DNA of 64,000 bases from a bacterium C-53. GTDB lineage: Bacteria > Bacillota > Clostridia > Lachnospirales > Lachnospiraceae. The stretch is taken from NCBI GenBank assembly GCA_003612525.1, contig RAZD01000013.1, forward strand, positions 1 to 64,000, read 5' to 3'. The notes beneath the pieces were generated by a model. It was not told where the DNA came from and made no database searches. It saw nothing but the letters and a program-made list of their open reading frames with translations. This document shows, one piece after another, positions 27,518 through 35,613 of this stretch. Numbering within the stretch: position 1 is the stretch's first letter; every line of letters begins with the position of its first letter. The translations under genes and the position numbers were made by a program.

Positions 27518-27546
27518 ATTATATGATTTTTACAATAGTATGTCAA
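27518..27546 (-). promoter_or_regulatory. pilB: Promoter of the type IV pilus operon
   Basis: Both boxes are perfect on the minus strand: TTGACA (27541-27546) and TATAAT (27518-27523) with a 17-bp spacer. The start would fall near 27511, leaving a leader of about 100 bases before pilB that contains a palindrome but no c-di-GMP riboswitch that I can recognise. The rest of the 27409-27744 gap holds this promoter, two palindromes and a terminator, with no gene. Confidence 0.85.
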
Positions 27547-27622
27547 TAAATCATTACTATATTCGTTTTTGTATATTTTATGTATATAAGGCAAAAATTT
27601 GTATAATACATCGATAATTATA

Positions 27623-27667
27623 AAACCTTCTGAACATTCCCTGGTGTTGGAAAGGCTCAGAAGGTTT
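27623..27667 (-). terminator. Terminator of the NlpC/P60 gene
   Basis: A perfect 11-bp stem (AAACCTTCTGA/TCAGAAGGTTT) with a 23-base loop that can pair further (TTCC/GGAA). On the minus strand it runs into TTTTATAATT. It lies about 80 bp past the NlpC/P60 stop and upstream of the pil promoter, separating the two units. Confidence 0.75.
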
Positions 27668-27672
27668 ATGTG

Positions 27673-27694
27673 AAAAATCCATATATGGATTTTT
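27673..27694. repeat. Perfect 22-bp palindrome after the NlpC/P60 gene
   Basis: AAAAATCC-ATATAT-GGATTTTT is fully self-complementary across 22 bp and shares the core CCATATATGG and the A5/T5 flanks with the dyad at 27451-27474, 221 bp away. It lies between the NlpC/P60 stop and that gene's terminator. Confidence 0.65.
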
Positions 27695-27744
27695 ATGCTT
27701 ATTTTGCGGAATCCCGCCCCGATAAGGCATTTCTGAAAGCTGCC

Positions 27745-29052
27745 TTACACAATTCTCCGCACCGCCAGAATCGGCCTGTATGTAGCGGGAGTCGTCTTAA
27801 TTCCGGATGCAGGTGTGCTTGCATGAACGATCATTCCGTTCCCAATATAGATACCCACATGTCCGGCATAACACATCAGATCGCCCGGCTGGGCCTCGGA
27901 ATAGCTCACGCTCCGCCCGCTGCTCATCTGTGAATAAGAAGTTCTTGGAATGCTGTATCCAAAATGAGCGTAAACCGACATTGTGAAACCGGAACAGTCC
28001 GCACCGTTTGTCAGGCTCGTACCCCCGGCCACATACGGATTCCCGATAAATTGACATGCATAATCCGCAACCGCCTGTCCTGAAGCGCTGCCTCCCGAAC
28101 TCGGGCCTGACGGCTCAGGCTGTGTCTCCGGTTCCGGTGTCGTGTACTCTCCTTCTTCCTCATCCGCGTACTCCGGTCCATCATTCTGCTCGGTTTTCGA
28201 CGATGTAGAGGAACTCTTATCATTTTTATCCTTTTCAGCCTTCTCTTTTGCCGCTTTTTCTCTGGCCGCCTTTTCTGCCTTTTCCTTTGCTGCTTTTTCC
28301 GCCGCCTCTTTCTTTTTCCTCTCTTCTTCGGCAATCTTTGCAATCTGAACATTTGCCGCCTTAATCTGTGCCTGATACTGACGTGCCTCTGCTCTTGCCG
28401 CCGAAAGTTTTGAATCGAAGTTCTCGACAACCGCACGCTTCTCCTCAATCATAGCCTCAAGTTCGCTCTGATGCTCTCTGTACTCCCCCTCCATCGCTTC
28501 CATCTCAGATTTCTCTTCTATAAGAGCAGCTTCCATCGCGGCAACTTTGTCCTTAATCTCCTGATAGTTCACCAGAAGATTGCGGTCATACTGATACAAT
28601 TTCTGGGCATAATCAACACGGTTAATTGCATCCGCAATACTCTTTGACTCAAGAAACAATTCGAGATACTGTGTATCCCCTTTTTCATACATATATTTAA
28701 TTCGCTGCTTCATCGCAGCATACTGTATTTCTTCATCTTTCTTCGCTATATCGTAATCCGCCTGCGCCTGCGCAATCTCCCTTTCTTTATCCGCAATTTC
28801 CTCCTCCAGAATATCAAGCATTCCAATGAGCGTGACAAGTTCGGTATCAAGTTCTTCCACTTCAGCCTGTGCATCCGCTTTCTCATTTTCCAGATTGCCA
28901 ATATTCGAATTGGCTTTGTCAAGTTTATTCTGAGCATTCTTTTGCTGCCTTTGAAGCTCCGATTTCGTTACGGCAGCAGCCGGCTGCACGATATTCAGGC
29001 ATACGACTGCACTAAGCGCCGCGCATACGATTCTCTTCCAGTTTTTTAACAT
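27745..29052 (-). CDS. Secreted NlpC/P60 peptidoglycan endopeptidase with coiled coil
   Basis: About 435 residues. A signal peptide (MLKNWKRIVCAALSAVVCL, cleavage near AAAV) leads to a long coiled coil (about 30-245), a Lys/Glu/Ala-rich stretch (245-290), a Pro/Ser-rich linker and a C-terminal NlpC/P60 domain (about 330-435). Catalytic Cys is in NGADCSGFTMS and His in AGHVGIYIGN. This CwlO/PcsB-like layout cleaves stem peptides (D-Glu to diamino acid), usually with FtsEX-type control through the coiled coil. The start is the ATG after GAGGAAGAGAAC; a longer in-frame reading lacks a site. Monocistronic by its promoter and terminator. Confidence 0.92.
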   Translation of the reverse strand: MLKNWKRIVCAALSAVVCLNIVQPAAAVTKSELQRQQKNAQNKLDKANSNIGNLENEKADAQAEVEELDTELVTLIGMLDILEEEIADKEREIAQAQADYDIAKKDEEIQYAAMKQRIKYMYEKGDTQYLELFLESKSIADAINRVDYAQKLYQYDRNLLVNYQEIKDKVAAMEAALIEEKSEMEAMEGEYREHQSELEAMIEEKRAVVENFDSKLSAARAEARQYQAQIKAANVQIAKIAEEERKKKEAAEKAAKEKAEKAAREKAAKEKAEKDKNDKSSSTSSKTEQNDGPEYADEEEGEYTTPEPETQPEPSGPSSGGSASGQAVADYACQFIGNPYVAGGTSLTNGADCSGFTMSVYAHFGYSIPRTSYSQMSSGRSVSYSEAQPGDLMCYAGHVGIYIGNGMIVHASTPASGIKTTPATYRPILAVRRIV

Positions 29053-29071
29053 GTTCTCTTCCTCTGAACCA

Positions 29072-29110
29072 ATAATAGACAGTGGGTTTACATAACGCAC
29101 TGTCCATTAT
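29072..29110 (-). promoter_or_regulatory. 13-bp inverted repeat overlapping the NlpC/P60 -10 box
   Basis: Arms at 29098-29110 and 29072-29084 pair over 13 positions with one G-U (core GACAGTG/CACTGTC), 13-base loop. The upstream arm covers five bases of the -10 box and the downstream arm ends about 20 bases before the start codon. It could be a repressor operator or a 5' stem-loop of the mRNA. Confidence 0.6.
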
Positions 29111-29134
29111 ACATGACTTATACTTCTATTTCAA
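29106..29134 (-). promoter_or_regulatory. Promoter of the NlpC/P60 gene
   Basis: TTGAAA (29129-29134) and TATAAT (29106-29111) are 17 bp apart on the minus strand. It lies between asnS and the hydrolase gene, so the latter has its own transcription even if asnS reads through (no terminator hairpin is seen after asnS). Confidence 0.75.
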
Positions 29135-29174
29135 TGTTTTTAATGATATATTAATTTTTCCATTTTGTTCATTT

Positions 29175-30566
29175 TTACAGTTCACAATTCTTTACGGTAC
29201 GCGGGAACGGAACAACATCACGGATATTTGCCATACCCGTCAAATACATTACGCACCGTTCAAATCCCAGTCCAAACCCGGCATGACGCGTAGAACCATA
29301 CTTTCTCAGGTCAAGATAAAATCCGTAATCATCCGCATTCAATCCGCATTCCTTCATTCTGGAAACCAGTTTATCGTAATCATCCTCTCTCTGGCTTCCA
29401 CCAATGATTTCACCAATTCCCGGCACAAGACAGTCCATAGCGGCAACCGTCTTTCCATCTTCGTTCAGTTTCATATAGAACGCCTTGATCTCCTTCGGAT
29501 AATCTGTCACAAAAACAGGTTTCTTAAAGACTTCCTCTGTAAGATACCGTTCATGTTCTGTCTGCAGATCGCATCCCCATGATACTTTAAAATCAAATTT
29601 GTCATTATTTTTCTCCAGGAGCTCAATTGCTTCCGTATATGTCACATGGCCAAACTCAGAATCCACCACATGGTTCAAACGTTCGATCAGCCCCTTATCC
29701 ACAAACTGATTGAAGAAATTCATCTCTTCCGGCGCATTTTCGAGCACATAACGGATCACATATTTAAGCATTCCTTCCGCAAGCATCATGTCGTCCTCAA
29801 GATCGGCAAATGCAATCTCCGGCTCGATCATCCAGAATTCCGCCGCATGGCGCGTCGTGTTGGAATTTTCCGCACGGAACGTTGGACCGAATGTGTAAAT
29901 GTTTCGAAACGCCTGCGCATAAGTTTCTCCGTTTAGCTGTCCGCTTACGGTAAGATTCGTCGGTTTTCCGAAAAAGTCCTGGGAAAAGTCAATTCCACCA
30001 TCATCGGTCTTCGGTATATCCGATAAGTTCAGCGTCGTCACCTGGAACATCTCGCCCGCACCCTCGCAGTCACTGCCAGTGATCAGCGGTGTATGCACAT
30101 ACACAAAGTCTCTCTCCTGAAAATATTTGTGAATTGCGTACGCAATCATCGACCGCACTCTGAATACCGCCTGAAACGTGTTTGTCCTGGGACGCAGATG
30201 TGAGATTGTTCTTAAATACTCAAAGCTATGGCGCTTTTTCTGAAGCGGATAATCCCCGCTTGAAGCGCCTTCCACCAGAACTTCAGATGCCTGAACTTCA
30301 AACGGCTGTTTCGCCTGCGGAGTTTCCACAAGCGTACCCTTCACAATCAGAGCCGCTCCGACATTGATCTTCGATATTTCCGCAAAATTATCAAGCTTGT
30401 CACTGTAAACCACCTGTAACGGCTCAAAAAAAGTTCCGTCATTCAGCACAATAAATCCAAATGTTTTGGAGTCGCGCAGACTTCTCACCCATCCGCCAAC
30501 TTCCACTTCTTTTCCTATAAAATCCTCTTTGTTTTTGTACAACTCTTTGATTGATAATAATTTCAT
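29175..30566 (-). CDS. asnS: Asparaginyl-tRNA synthetase
   Basis: 463 residues, the usual AsnRS length. The N-terminal OB-fold anticodon-binding domain has [19 protein letters not shown]. Class II motifs follow: motif 2 in [21 protein letters not shown] and motif 3 in [15 protein letters not shown], the AsnRS ending. It charges tRNA-Asn with asparagine. The start is the ATG preceded by AAAGGTGAGTGGGG; a longer reading overlaps the previous gene and has no homology. It lies 25 bp after the FKBP-like lipoprotein gene and is probably co-transcribed with it. No T-box leader is seen. Confidence 0.97.
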   Translation of the reverse strand: MKLLSIKELYKNKEDFIGKEVEVGGWVRSLRDSKTFGFIVLNDGTFFEPLQVVYSDKLDNFAEISKINVGAALIVKGTLVETPQAKQPFEVQASEVLVEGASSGDYPLQKKRHSFEYLRTISHLRPRTNTFQAVFRVRSMIAYAIHKYFQERDFVYVHTPLITGSDCEGAGEMFQVTTLNLSDIPKTDDGGIDFSQDFFGKPTNLTVSGQLNGETYAQAFRNIYTFGPTFRAENSNTTRHAAEFWMIEPEIAFADLEDDMMLAEGMLKYVIRYVLENAPEEMNFFNQFVDKGLIERLNHVVDSEFGHVTYTEAIELLEKNNDKFDFKVSWGCDLQTEHERYLTEEVFKKPVFVTDYPKEIKAFYMKLNEDGKTVAAMDCLVPGIGEIIGGSQREDDYDKLVSRMKECGLNADDYGFYLDLRKYGSTRHAGFGLGFERCVMYLTGMANIRDVVPFPRTVKNCEL

Positions 30567-30591
30567 TGAATCCCCACTCACCTTTCTCCGT

Positions 30592-31737
30592 TTATTCTTC
30601 CGTATCCTGTGACGCCGAAGTTCCCTTCCAGGAATCCTCATAATTTATATTCAAATATTCCGCCGCATCTACCGCATTTCCGTCTGCATCCTTCACAGAA
30701 GCATTCTTTAACAGGAATTTCACGACACGTTCTTTCAGGACATACTCATCAAATGTAGGATCTTTTGCCAGTTCCTCCTCAGACGGATATCCGAAGAGCT
30801 TTGTGTAATAGGAAAGCGCCTCCTTCCTTTCCTCACTGCTTAATGTAAGTCCCTCGGCTTTTGCGATCGCACACATGATCAGAGACTGCTGCGCCGCTTC
30901 CTTCCCATAGGTCTGGCACTCTTCGTCAAATTCTTCCTCTGTCTGTCCCATATAATTCTCAAGAAATTCCGAAAGCTCTATATTATAATTCGAAGCATAC
31001 TGCTGTGCTGTTTGTTTGAGCATATCCACCTTTTGCTGAAGCAGCCAGTCAGGGACTTCTTTCACCTCTGCATTTTCATAAGCGGTATTGAACACGCTGT
31101 TTAATATATTGTTTTGCGCATTCTGCTGATTATTTGTGTACAGACGCTCCTTTACATTTTCTTTGTATTCTTCTACCGTCGACACAGTGGAATCTATTTT
31201 CGCTGCCGTTTCATCCGTCAGTTCCGGTATAATCTCTTCCTGAATGGAATTTACGCTGACTGTAAATACCACCGGCTGCCCCGACAATTCCGGATTATTC
31301 CGATATCCTTCCGGAAATGTAAGGTTCAAATCCAGCGTATCCCCGGTATTGGCCCCGATCAGTCCATCCTCAAACCCGTCTATAAAACTGTTGGAACCAA
31401 TGGTCAGATCAAATCCCTGTGCCGTTCCGCCTTCAAAAGCCACACCGTCCTTTTTGCCCTCATAATCGATGTTGACAATATCTCCTTCTTTCACCGGGCG
31501 GCCTGTAACTTCTTTTTTCTCTGCCACAGATTTCAGAGCATTATTCACTGCCTCCTCGATATCACTTTCGCTCACATCAATGGACTCAAGTACGGCTTCA
31601 ACCCCTTTGTAATCTCCCAGCGTTACATATTTGTCGGGGTTAATATCAAGAAGACTCTTTTCAGACGAACTTCCGCATCCTGCAAGTGCAAGTGATAATA
31701 CGGCTGCGCCTATATAAACTACTTTCCTTTTCATCAT
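30592..31737 (-). CDS. FKBP/trigger-factor-like lipoprotein (peptidyl-prolyl isomerase)
   Basis: 381 residues with a lipoprotein signal (VLSLALAGC, Cys21 as the acylated residue). Residues about 80-170 form an FKBP-type domain ([41 protein letters not shown]). The C-terminal part (180-350, helical) resembles the trigger-factor chaperone arm. It would act outside the membrane as a folding catalyst, like PrsA-type foldases but with a trigger-factor frame. It heads an operon with asnS; promoter mapped just upstream. Distinct from ribosome-bound trigger factor by the lipobox and missing ribosome-binding domain. Confidence 0.85.
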   Translation of the reverse strand: MMKRKVVYIGAAVLSLALAGCGSSSEKSLLDINPDKYVTLGDYKGVEAVLESIDVSESDIEEAVNNALKSVAEKKEVTGRPVKEGDIVNIDYEGKKDGVAFEGGTAQGFDLTIGSNSFIDGFEDGLIGANTGDTLDLNLTFPEGYRNNPELSGQPVVFTVSVNSIQEEIIPELTDETAAKIDSTVSTVEEYKENVKERLYTNNQQNAQNNILNSVFNTAYENAEVKEVPDWLLQQKVDMLKQTAQQYASNYNIELSEFLENYMGQTEEEFDEECQTYGKEAAQQSLIMCAIAKAEGLTLSSEERKEALSYYTKLFGYPSEEELAKDPTFDEYVLKERVVKFLLKNASVKDADGNAVDAAEYLNINYEDSWKGTSASQDTEE

Positions 31738-31767
31738 TTTCTCTCCATTTCTTATTACAGTATTTCT

Positions 31768-31796
31768 GTTATATCATAATTCTGTGCATTTTTAAA
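31768..31796 (-). promoter_or_regulatory. Promoter of the FKBP-lipoprotein/asnS operon
   Basis: On the minus strand TTTAAA (31791-31796) and TATAAC (31768-31773) are 17 bp apart, with TGA before the -10 (extended -10 type). It is divergent from the promoter of the plus-strand membrane protein about 40-60 bp away. Confidence 0.55.
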
Positions 31797-31833
31797 GGAT
31801 TTCATAAAAATATCATAAATAAACGTTGAACTC

Positions 31834-31862
31834 TTGCACACTCAAACGAAGAATGTTACAAT
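31834..31862 (+). promoter_or_regulatory. Candidate promoter of the plus-strand membrane protein gene
   Basis: TTGCAC (31834-31839) and TACAAT (31857-31862), spacing 17 bp; the -35 is weak (3/6). It precedes a strong AGGAGG site at about 31883-31888. Confidence 0.45.
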
Positions 31863-31896
31863 CTTTTCAGCAAAAGAGGAAAAGGAGGAAGGAGAA

Positions 31897-32373
31897 TTGT
31901 CAACAGTCACGATTGTCCTATTAGTTATTCTTGCCGTGCTCATTGTGGCATTGGTTGCATTATATTTTGTAGGAAAGAAAGCACAGAAGAAACAGGAAGA
32001 ACAGCAGGCTCAGATTGATGCTGCAAAGCAAACGGTATCCATGTTGATTATCGACAAGAAACGAATGAAAATCAAAGAATCCGGGCTGCCCCAGATGGTA
32101 ATCGATCAGACGCCGAAGCTTCTGCGTGGCTCGAAGATGCCGATTGTCAAAGCAAAAATCGGACCGCAGATCATGACTCTCGTGTGTGACGAGAAAATTT
32201 TCGACATAGTTCCTGTAAAAAAGGAAGTGAAAGCAACCGTAAGCGGCATCTACATTACCGGCGTCAAAGGTATCAGAGGAAGCCTGCCGGTTCCGGAGAA
32301 GAAAAAGAAAGGGCGCTTCAGACAGGCGCTTGAAAGAGCTCAGGAAAAGGCCGGAGCCAAACCGGTAAAATAA
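31897..32373 (+). CDS. Single-pass membrane protein of unknown function
   Basis: About 158 residues: membrane helix at the extreme N-terminus (TVTIVLLVILAVLIVALVAL), a short basic coiled segment (KKAQKKQEEQQAQIDAAKQ), then a small alpha/beta domain with a basic C-terminal tail. The TTG start is chosen because AGGAGG lies eight bases upstream; an in-frame ATG 63 bases earlier has no site and overlaps the promoter. I do not recognise the family. It is the only plus-strand gene between 27 and 36 kb and has its own promoter and terminator. A cytoplasm-facing, membrane-tethered role is likely from the positive-inside rule. Confidence 0.7.
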   Translation: MSTVTIVLLVILAVLIVALVALYFVGKKAQKKQEEQQAQIDAAKQTVSMLIIDKKRMKIKESGLPQMVIDQTPKLLRGSKMPIVKAKIGPQIMTLVCDEKIFDIVPVKKEVKATVSGIYITGVKGIRGSLPVPEKKKKGRFRQALERAQEKAGAKPVK

Positions 32374-32384
32374 TAAATGAATGT

Positions 32385-32421
32385 AAAACCGGGAAGCAGG
32401 ATTGTCCGCTTCCCGGTTTTT
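32385..32421. terminator. Bidirectional terminator between convergent genes
   Basis: A 13-bp stem (AAAACCGGGAAGC/GCTTCCCGGTTTT) with a 10-base loop, T-tracts on both strands. It ends the plus-strand membrane protein gene and, on the minus strand, galU, whose stop is two bases away. Confidence 0.9.
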
Positions 32422-32422
32422 G

Positions 32423-33313
32423 TTATTCATATGAAATCATTTCATCTATATTATTATGAAGACAATCCAGATATTCTCTCATTTCATCCGCTGTCTCAGG
32501 ATTGCGAAGCGCAAACTCAATATTTGCCTGAATAAATCCTGATTTCGTACCGACATCATATCTGTGCCCCTTAAAATCATAAGCATACATTGCTTCGTCT
32601 TTCGCCAGTCTCCTAAGCGCATCCGTAAGCTGTATCTCCCCGCCGGCGCCTTCATCCTGTGTCTCAAGATACGGGAAAATACTCGATGTTATAATATACC
32701 TGCCAAGAACCGCAATATCGGACGGCGCTTTGTCTGGCGCCGGTTTTTCAATCATGTCTTTTACCTTATAGACACGGTCGTCCACATGTTTGCAATCTAC
32801 GATTCCATATTTATTCACGACTTCATGCGCCACCTTCTGAACACCGAGAACCGACGTCTTATATTCACTGTACACATCAAGCATCTGACTCAGACACGGT
32901 TGTTTTGACACAACCACGTCATCGCCGAGAAGAACCGCAAAAGGTTCATCACCTATAAAATGACGTGCAGTCAGAATCGCATGTCCCAATCCTCTTGGCT
33001 GTTTCTGGCGTATATAATGAATATTTGCCATTTCAGAAATATCCCGCACCATTTTCAGCATCTCTTCTTTACCGCTCCGCTCCAATTCAAGCTCAAGCTC
33101 GATGGAACGGTCAAAGTGATCTTCTATCGATCGTTTATTTCGTCCGGTAACGATGATGATATCCTGAATCCCTGATGCAACCGCCTCCTCAATAATATAC
33201 TGGATGGTCGGCTTGTCCACAATGGCAAGCATCTCCTTCGGCTGTGCCTTCGTCGCAGGCAAAAATCTCGTTCCCAGCCCGGCCGCCGGGATAATGGCCT
33301 TTCTTACTTTCAT
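32423..33313 (-). CDS. galU: UTP--glucose-1-phosphate uridylyltransferase
   Basis: 296 residues. The N-terminal nucleotide-binding motif AAGLGTRFLPATKAQPKEM and the VDKPTIQYIIEEA segment identify GalU; LLGDDVV and the late GGEIQLTDALR are also in place. It makes UDP-glucose from UTP and glucose-1-phosphate, the donor for glycolipids, teichoic-acid-type decorations and exopolysaccharide. It is the last gene of the ispE-gntR-...-murI-DUF1934-galU run, 30 bp after DUF1934, and ends at a bidirectional terminator. Confidence 0.96.
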   Translation of the reverse strand: MKVRKAIIPAAGLGTRFLPATKAQPKEMLAIVDKPTIQYIIEEAVASGIQDIIIVTGRNKRSIEDHFDRSIELELELERSGKEEMLKMVRDISEMANIHYIRQKQPRGLGHAILTARHFIGDEPFAVLLGDDVVVSKQPCLSQMLDVYSEYKTSVLGVQKVAHEVVNKYGIVDCKHVDDRVYKVKDMIEKPAPDKAPSDIAVLGRYIITSSIFPYLETQDEGAGGEIQLTDALRRLAKDEAMYAYDFKGHRYDVGTKSGFIQANIEFALRNPETADEMREYLDCLHNNIDEMISYE

Positions 33314-33343
33314 ATTCCTACCCTTTCTCCTTTCGTATGTCTC

Positions 33344-33796
33344 TCAGCAAAGATGGACTCCACTCTCCCTCGGGCTTATGTCCACCGCTATCTTACATTC
33401 TGCTAAAAACTCATAATTCACATCAAGGGAATAATCCACAGACAACCTGATTCTGTCTTCCGTCTCAGTGAAAGATACGTTCTCCGTATCAATCCCAATC
33501 AGTATGTTACCAAAAGGCGTTCCGTAATAACTCTGCGTCTTTCGGTTTTCGTCAAAAACCATATGAACATTCACGCTGCCTTTGCGCTGGAGGTCAAACT
33601 GCTTTTCCGCAAACTTAATCAGGTTTCTCGTTTTCTCTCCCCCGTCTTCTGCCATCTCTTCAAACACTACATAATGTTTGCCGTTCTTCTTATAATAATC
33701 TCCTTTTGTGATAACCTCAATCGGACTTTCGTCCTCTATGCCTGCATTCTGCTCAAACTGAAGTCCTTTTATTGAAATGAATACATCTTTTGTCAT
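33344..33796 (-). CDS. DUF1934 domain protein
   Basis: 150 residues, mostly beta-strand, with VFISIKGLQFEQ at the start and a late DYSLDVNYEFLAECKIAVDI, matching DUF1934, a small beta-barrel (calycin-like) family in Firmicutes. Function unknown. The start is the ATG 11 bases after GGAG; an in-frame TTG nine bases earlier is too close to the site. It begins five bases after the murI stop, so it is coupled to murI, a neighbour also seen in other Clostridia. Confidence 0.8.
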   Translation of the reverse strand: MTKDVFISIKGLQFEQNAGIEDESPIEVITKGDYYKKNGKHYVVFEEMAEDGGEKTRNLIKFAEKQFDLQRKGSVNVHMVFDENRKTQSYYGTPFGNILIGIDTENVSFTETEDRIRLSVDYSLDVNYEFLAECKIAVDISPRESGVHLC

Positions 33797-33801
33797 CTTA
33801 A

Positions 33802-34620
33802 TCAATACTCCTCAATATTAATCCTCTCTGCCGACGTGATTTCATATGGCAGGATTGCGCTTGCAAACGACAGAAACTTATCCACCGAATCACTTACAAA
33901 AAACCGGTGTTTCGCGATCGTATCACTGCTATTTAAAAGCCCTTTTTCCGTAAGCAGTTTTTTCAGACTTCTTGCCGTCTCATAAGCGGGATTTACAAGC
34001 GTAACATCCTCTCCCATCGTCCGTGCAATCGTATCCTTAAGAAGCGGATAATGCGTACATCCCAGAATCAAAGTATCAATACCCGTGCCCTTCAGTTCAC
34101 CCAGATAGCGCCTGGCAATCTCGTCCGTAACGGGGTCATTCAAAAGCCCCTCCTCCACAAGAGGAACGAAAAGCGGGCACGCCTTCCCGATCACTTTCGT
34201 ATCAGAATCAATCCCTTGTATATATTTCGTATAAATTTCACTATGTATGGTTGCCTCGGTAGCGATCACGCCGACCTTTTTCTTCCTCGTCGCCTCTGCC
34301 GCCGCTCTTGCCCCGGGTCTTACCACGCCAATGATCGGAACGGAGATCTCCTTTTCTATTTCATCTAACGCAACCGCACTCGCTGTATTACATGCTGCAA
34401 CGACTGCCTTCACATGCATGCCAAGCAGAAATTTCACATCTTGTCTCGAAAATTTTGTAACCGTCTCTCCCGACTTACTCCCATAAGGAACTCTGGCCGT
34501 ATCACCAAAGTATACCACCTGTTCATCCGGAAGAAGATTCATAATCTCCCGCACAACCGTGAGGCCGCCGACTCCGGAATCAAAAACACCGACAGGAGCA
34601 TACTTTTCTGGATCATTCAT
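33802..34620 (-). CDS. murI: Glutamate racemase
   Basis: 272 residues. Active-site motifs are complete: GVFDSGVGGLTVVREI at the N-terminus, first catalytic cysteine in VAACNTASAVA, second in LGCTHYPLLKD. It converts L- to D-glutamate for the peptidoglycan stem peptide. The start is the ATG after GGGGG; a longer in-frame form has no site. It lies downstream of a small secreted protein and a GntR regulator, and two other precursor genes (ddl, murF) are found elsewhere in the window. Confidence 0.96.
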   Translation of the reverse strand: MNDPEKYAPVGVFDSGVGGLTVVREIMNLLPDEQVVYFGDTARVPYGSKSGETVTKFSRQDVKFLLGMHVKAVVAACNTASAVALDEIEKEISVPIIGVVRPGARAAAEATRKKKVGVIATEATIHSEIYTKYIQGIDSDTKVIGKACPLFVPLVEEGLLNDPVTDEIARRYLGELKGTGIDTLILGCTHYPLLKDTIARTMGEDVTLVNPAYETARSLKKLLTEKGLLNSSDTIAKHRFFVSDSVDKFLSFASAILPYEITSAERINIEEY

Positions 34621-34668
34621 ACATAATCCCCCTTTAAAAGCATATGCCCCTATCATAAACCGCCGAAC

Positions 34669-34893
34669 TTAATTATTCAAGTCCTGAAAGCGAAATCTTA
34701 TTCGAATCCGTTCACTCCCGCATGTAAAAATCTGATCTTTTTCCTGTACATGATTGCCCGATATGGTTTTGCCGTCCTGATCGACAATACGGCACACACC
34801 TTCCACCAGAGCCATGCGGGGATAAACCATTCCCCACGACAGGGCGAGGAGCAGGCAGATCCATATACGTAACCTTTTCTGTTTTTCTCTCAT
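34669..34893 (-). CDS. Small secreted protein of unknown function
   Basis: 74 residues: basic N-terminus (MREKQKRLR), hydrophobic segment IWICLLLALSWGMVY that looks like a signal peptide or anchor, then about 48 residues with two cysteines (GVCRIV and TCGSE). No family recognised. GGAG lies 11 bases before the ATG, but the site is inside a 12-bp hairpin, see 34896-34931. It fills the gntR-murI spacer in the same direction, which supports it as a real gene. Confidence 0.5.
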   Translation of the reverse strand: MREKQKRLRIWICLLLALSWGMVYPRMALVEGVCRIVDQDGKTISGNHVQEKDQIFTCGSERIRIRFRFQDLNN

Positions 34894-34895
34894 AT

Positions 34896-34931
34896 CAATA
34901 ACTTCTCCAAATCCTTTTAGAAAAGTTATTG
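34896..34931 (-). promoter_or_regulatory. Hairpin sequestering the ribosome site of the small secreted gene
   Basis: On the minus strand CAATAACTTTTC pairs with GAGAAGTTATTG (12 bp, one G-U) around a 12-base loop. The GGAG ribosome site spans the loop edge and the 3' arm, and the stem ends two bases before the ATG. No U-tract follows, so it is not a terminator. Translation control is inferred. Confidence 0.55.
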
Positions 34932-34947
34932 CCCGATTTACACATTT

Positions 34948-35613
34948 TTATTCATCAAGTATCCTGAAAATGCCAATTGCCTGATTATCAATATGAATTT
35001 TTATTGCCTCAGCAGCGCCCTGCGGGTCCTGCTTTGCAAGCGCAAGATAAATATCCTTATGCTCCTTGACAAGCACCTCATACTCTTTGATATCTTTAAT
35101 ATATTCAAACCTGTAGCGGTACATCTGTTCTGACAGATTATTCAGAAGAATCACCAGAGTATCATTCTGAGTTGCCTTGTATATAATGCTGTGAAATGCT
35201 TCATCCGCCTTTGCAATCGCCGCCATATCTTTTTTCTTTGTCGCAATCGCAAATTCGATGCATGCCTTCTTCAGCCGGCTCAGCTCGTCTTTTGTAATAT
35301 ATTCACACGCCCATGCTACCGCACGCTGCTCTAAAACGCCGCGTACCTCCAACACATCCGACAGATGTTTCTCCGTAATCTGAGCAACGTGCGCGCCTTT
35401 TCTCGGAATCACTACAACAAGTCCTTCATCCTTAAGTCTTCGCATGGCGCCCCGAATCGGCGTCCGGCTCACTCCAAGTTCATGTGACAGATGCAGTTCC
35501 ATCAGACGTTCTCCCGGCTTAAGCTCTCCCGTCAAAATCGCCTGACGCACCGTAAGATAAACAACATCCCGCAGAGACTGATATTTATCCATTTTCAGCT
35601 TGATATCAAACAT
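34948..35613 (-). CDS. GntR family regulator (FadR/FCD type)
   Basis: 221 residues. An N-terminal winged helix-turn-helix (about 10-75: LRDVVYLTVRQAILTGELKPG, LGVSRTPIRGAMRRLKDEGLV) is followed by an all-helical FCD ligand domain (about 85-210) with RGVLEQRAVAWACEYI and DEAFHSIIYKAT; Asp and His residues that bind metal in FCD proteins are present. The ligand is probably a small carboxylate but cannot be read. It overlaps the end of ispE by eight bases, an unusual partner for this regulator class. Confidence 0.88.
   Translation of the reverse strand: MFDIKLKMDKYQSLRDVVYLTVRQAILTGELKPGERLMELHLSHELGVSRTPIRGAMRRLKDEGLVVVIPRKGAHVAQITEKHLSDVLEVRGVLEQRAVAWACEYITKDELSRLKKACIEFAIATKKKDMAAIAKADEAFHSIIYKATQNDTLVILLNNLSEQMYRYRFEYIKDIKEYEVLVKEHKDIYLALAKQDPQGAAEAIKIHIDNQAIGIFRILDE

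Noticed and set aside
28200-28350. Lys/Glu/Ala-rich repeats in the NlpC/P60 gene as a tandem DNA repeat or frameshift
   Set aside because: The frame is intact and the composition is normal for the linker after the coiled coil in this protein family.
29135-29174. WalR box upstream of the NlpC/P60 gene
   Set aside because: TGTAAA occurs once but the second half-site five bases later does not match TGTWAH.
31738-31833. T-box leader controlling asnS
   Set aside because: The spacer before the lipoprotein-asnS operon is under 100 bases and has no T-box sequence or antiterminator; asnS itself starts 25 bp after the previous gene.
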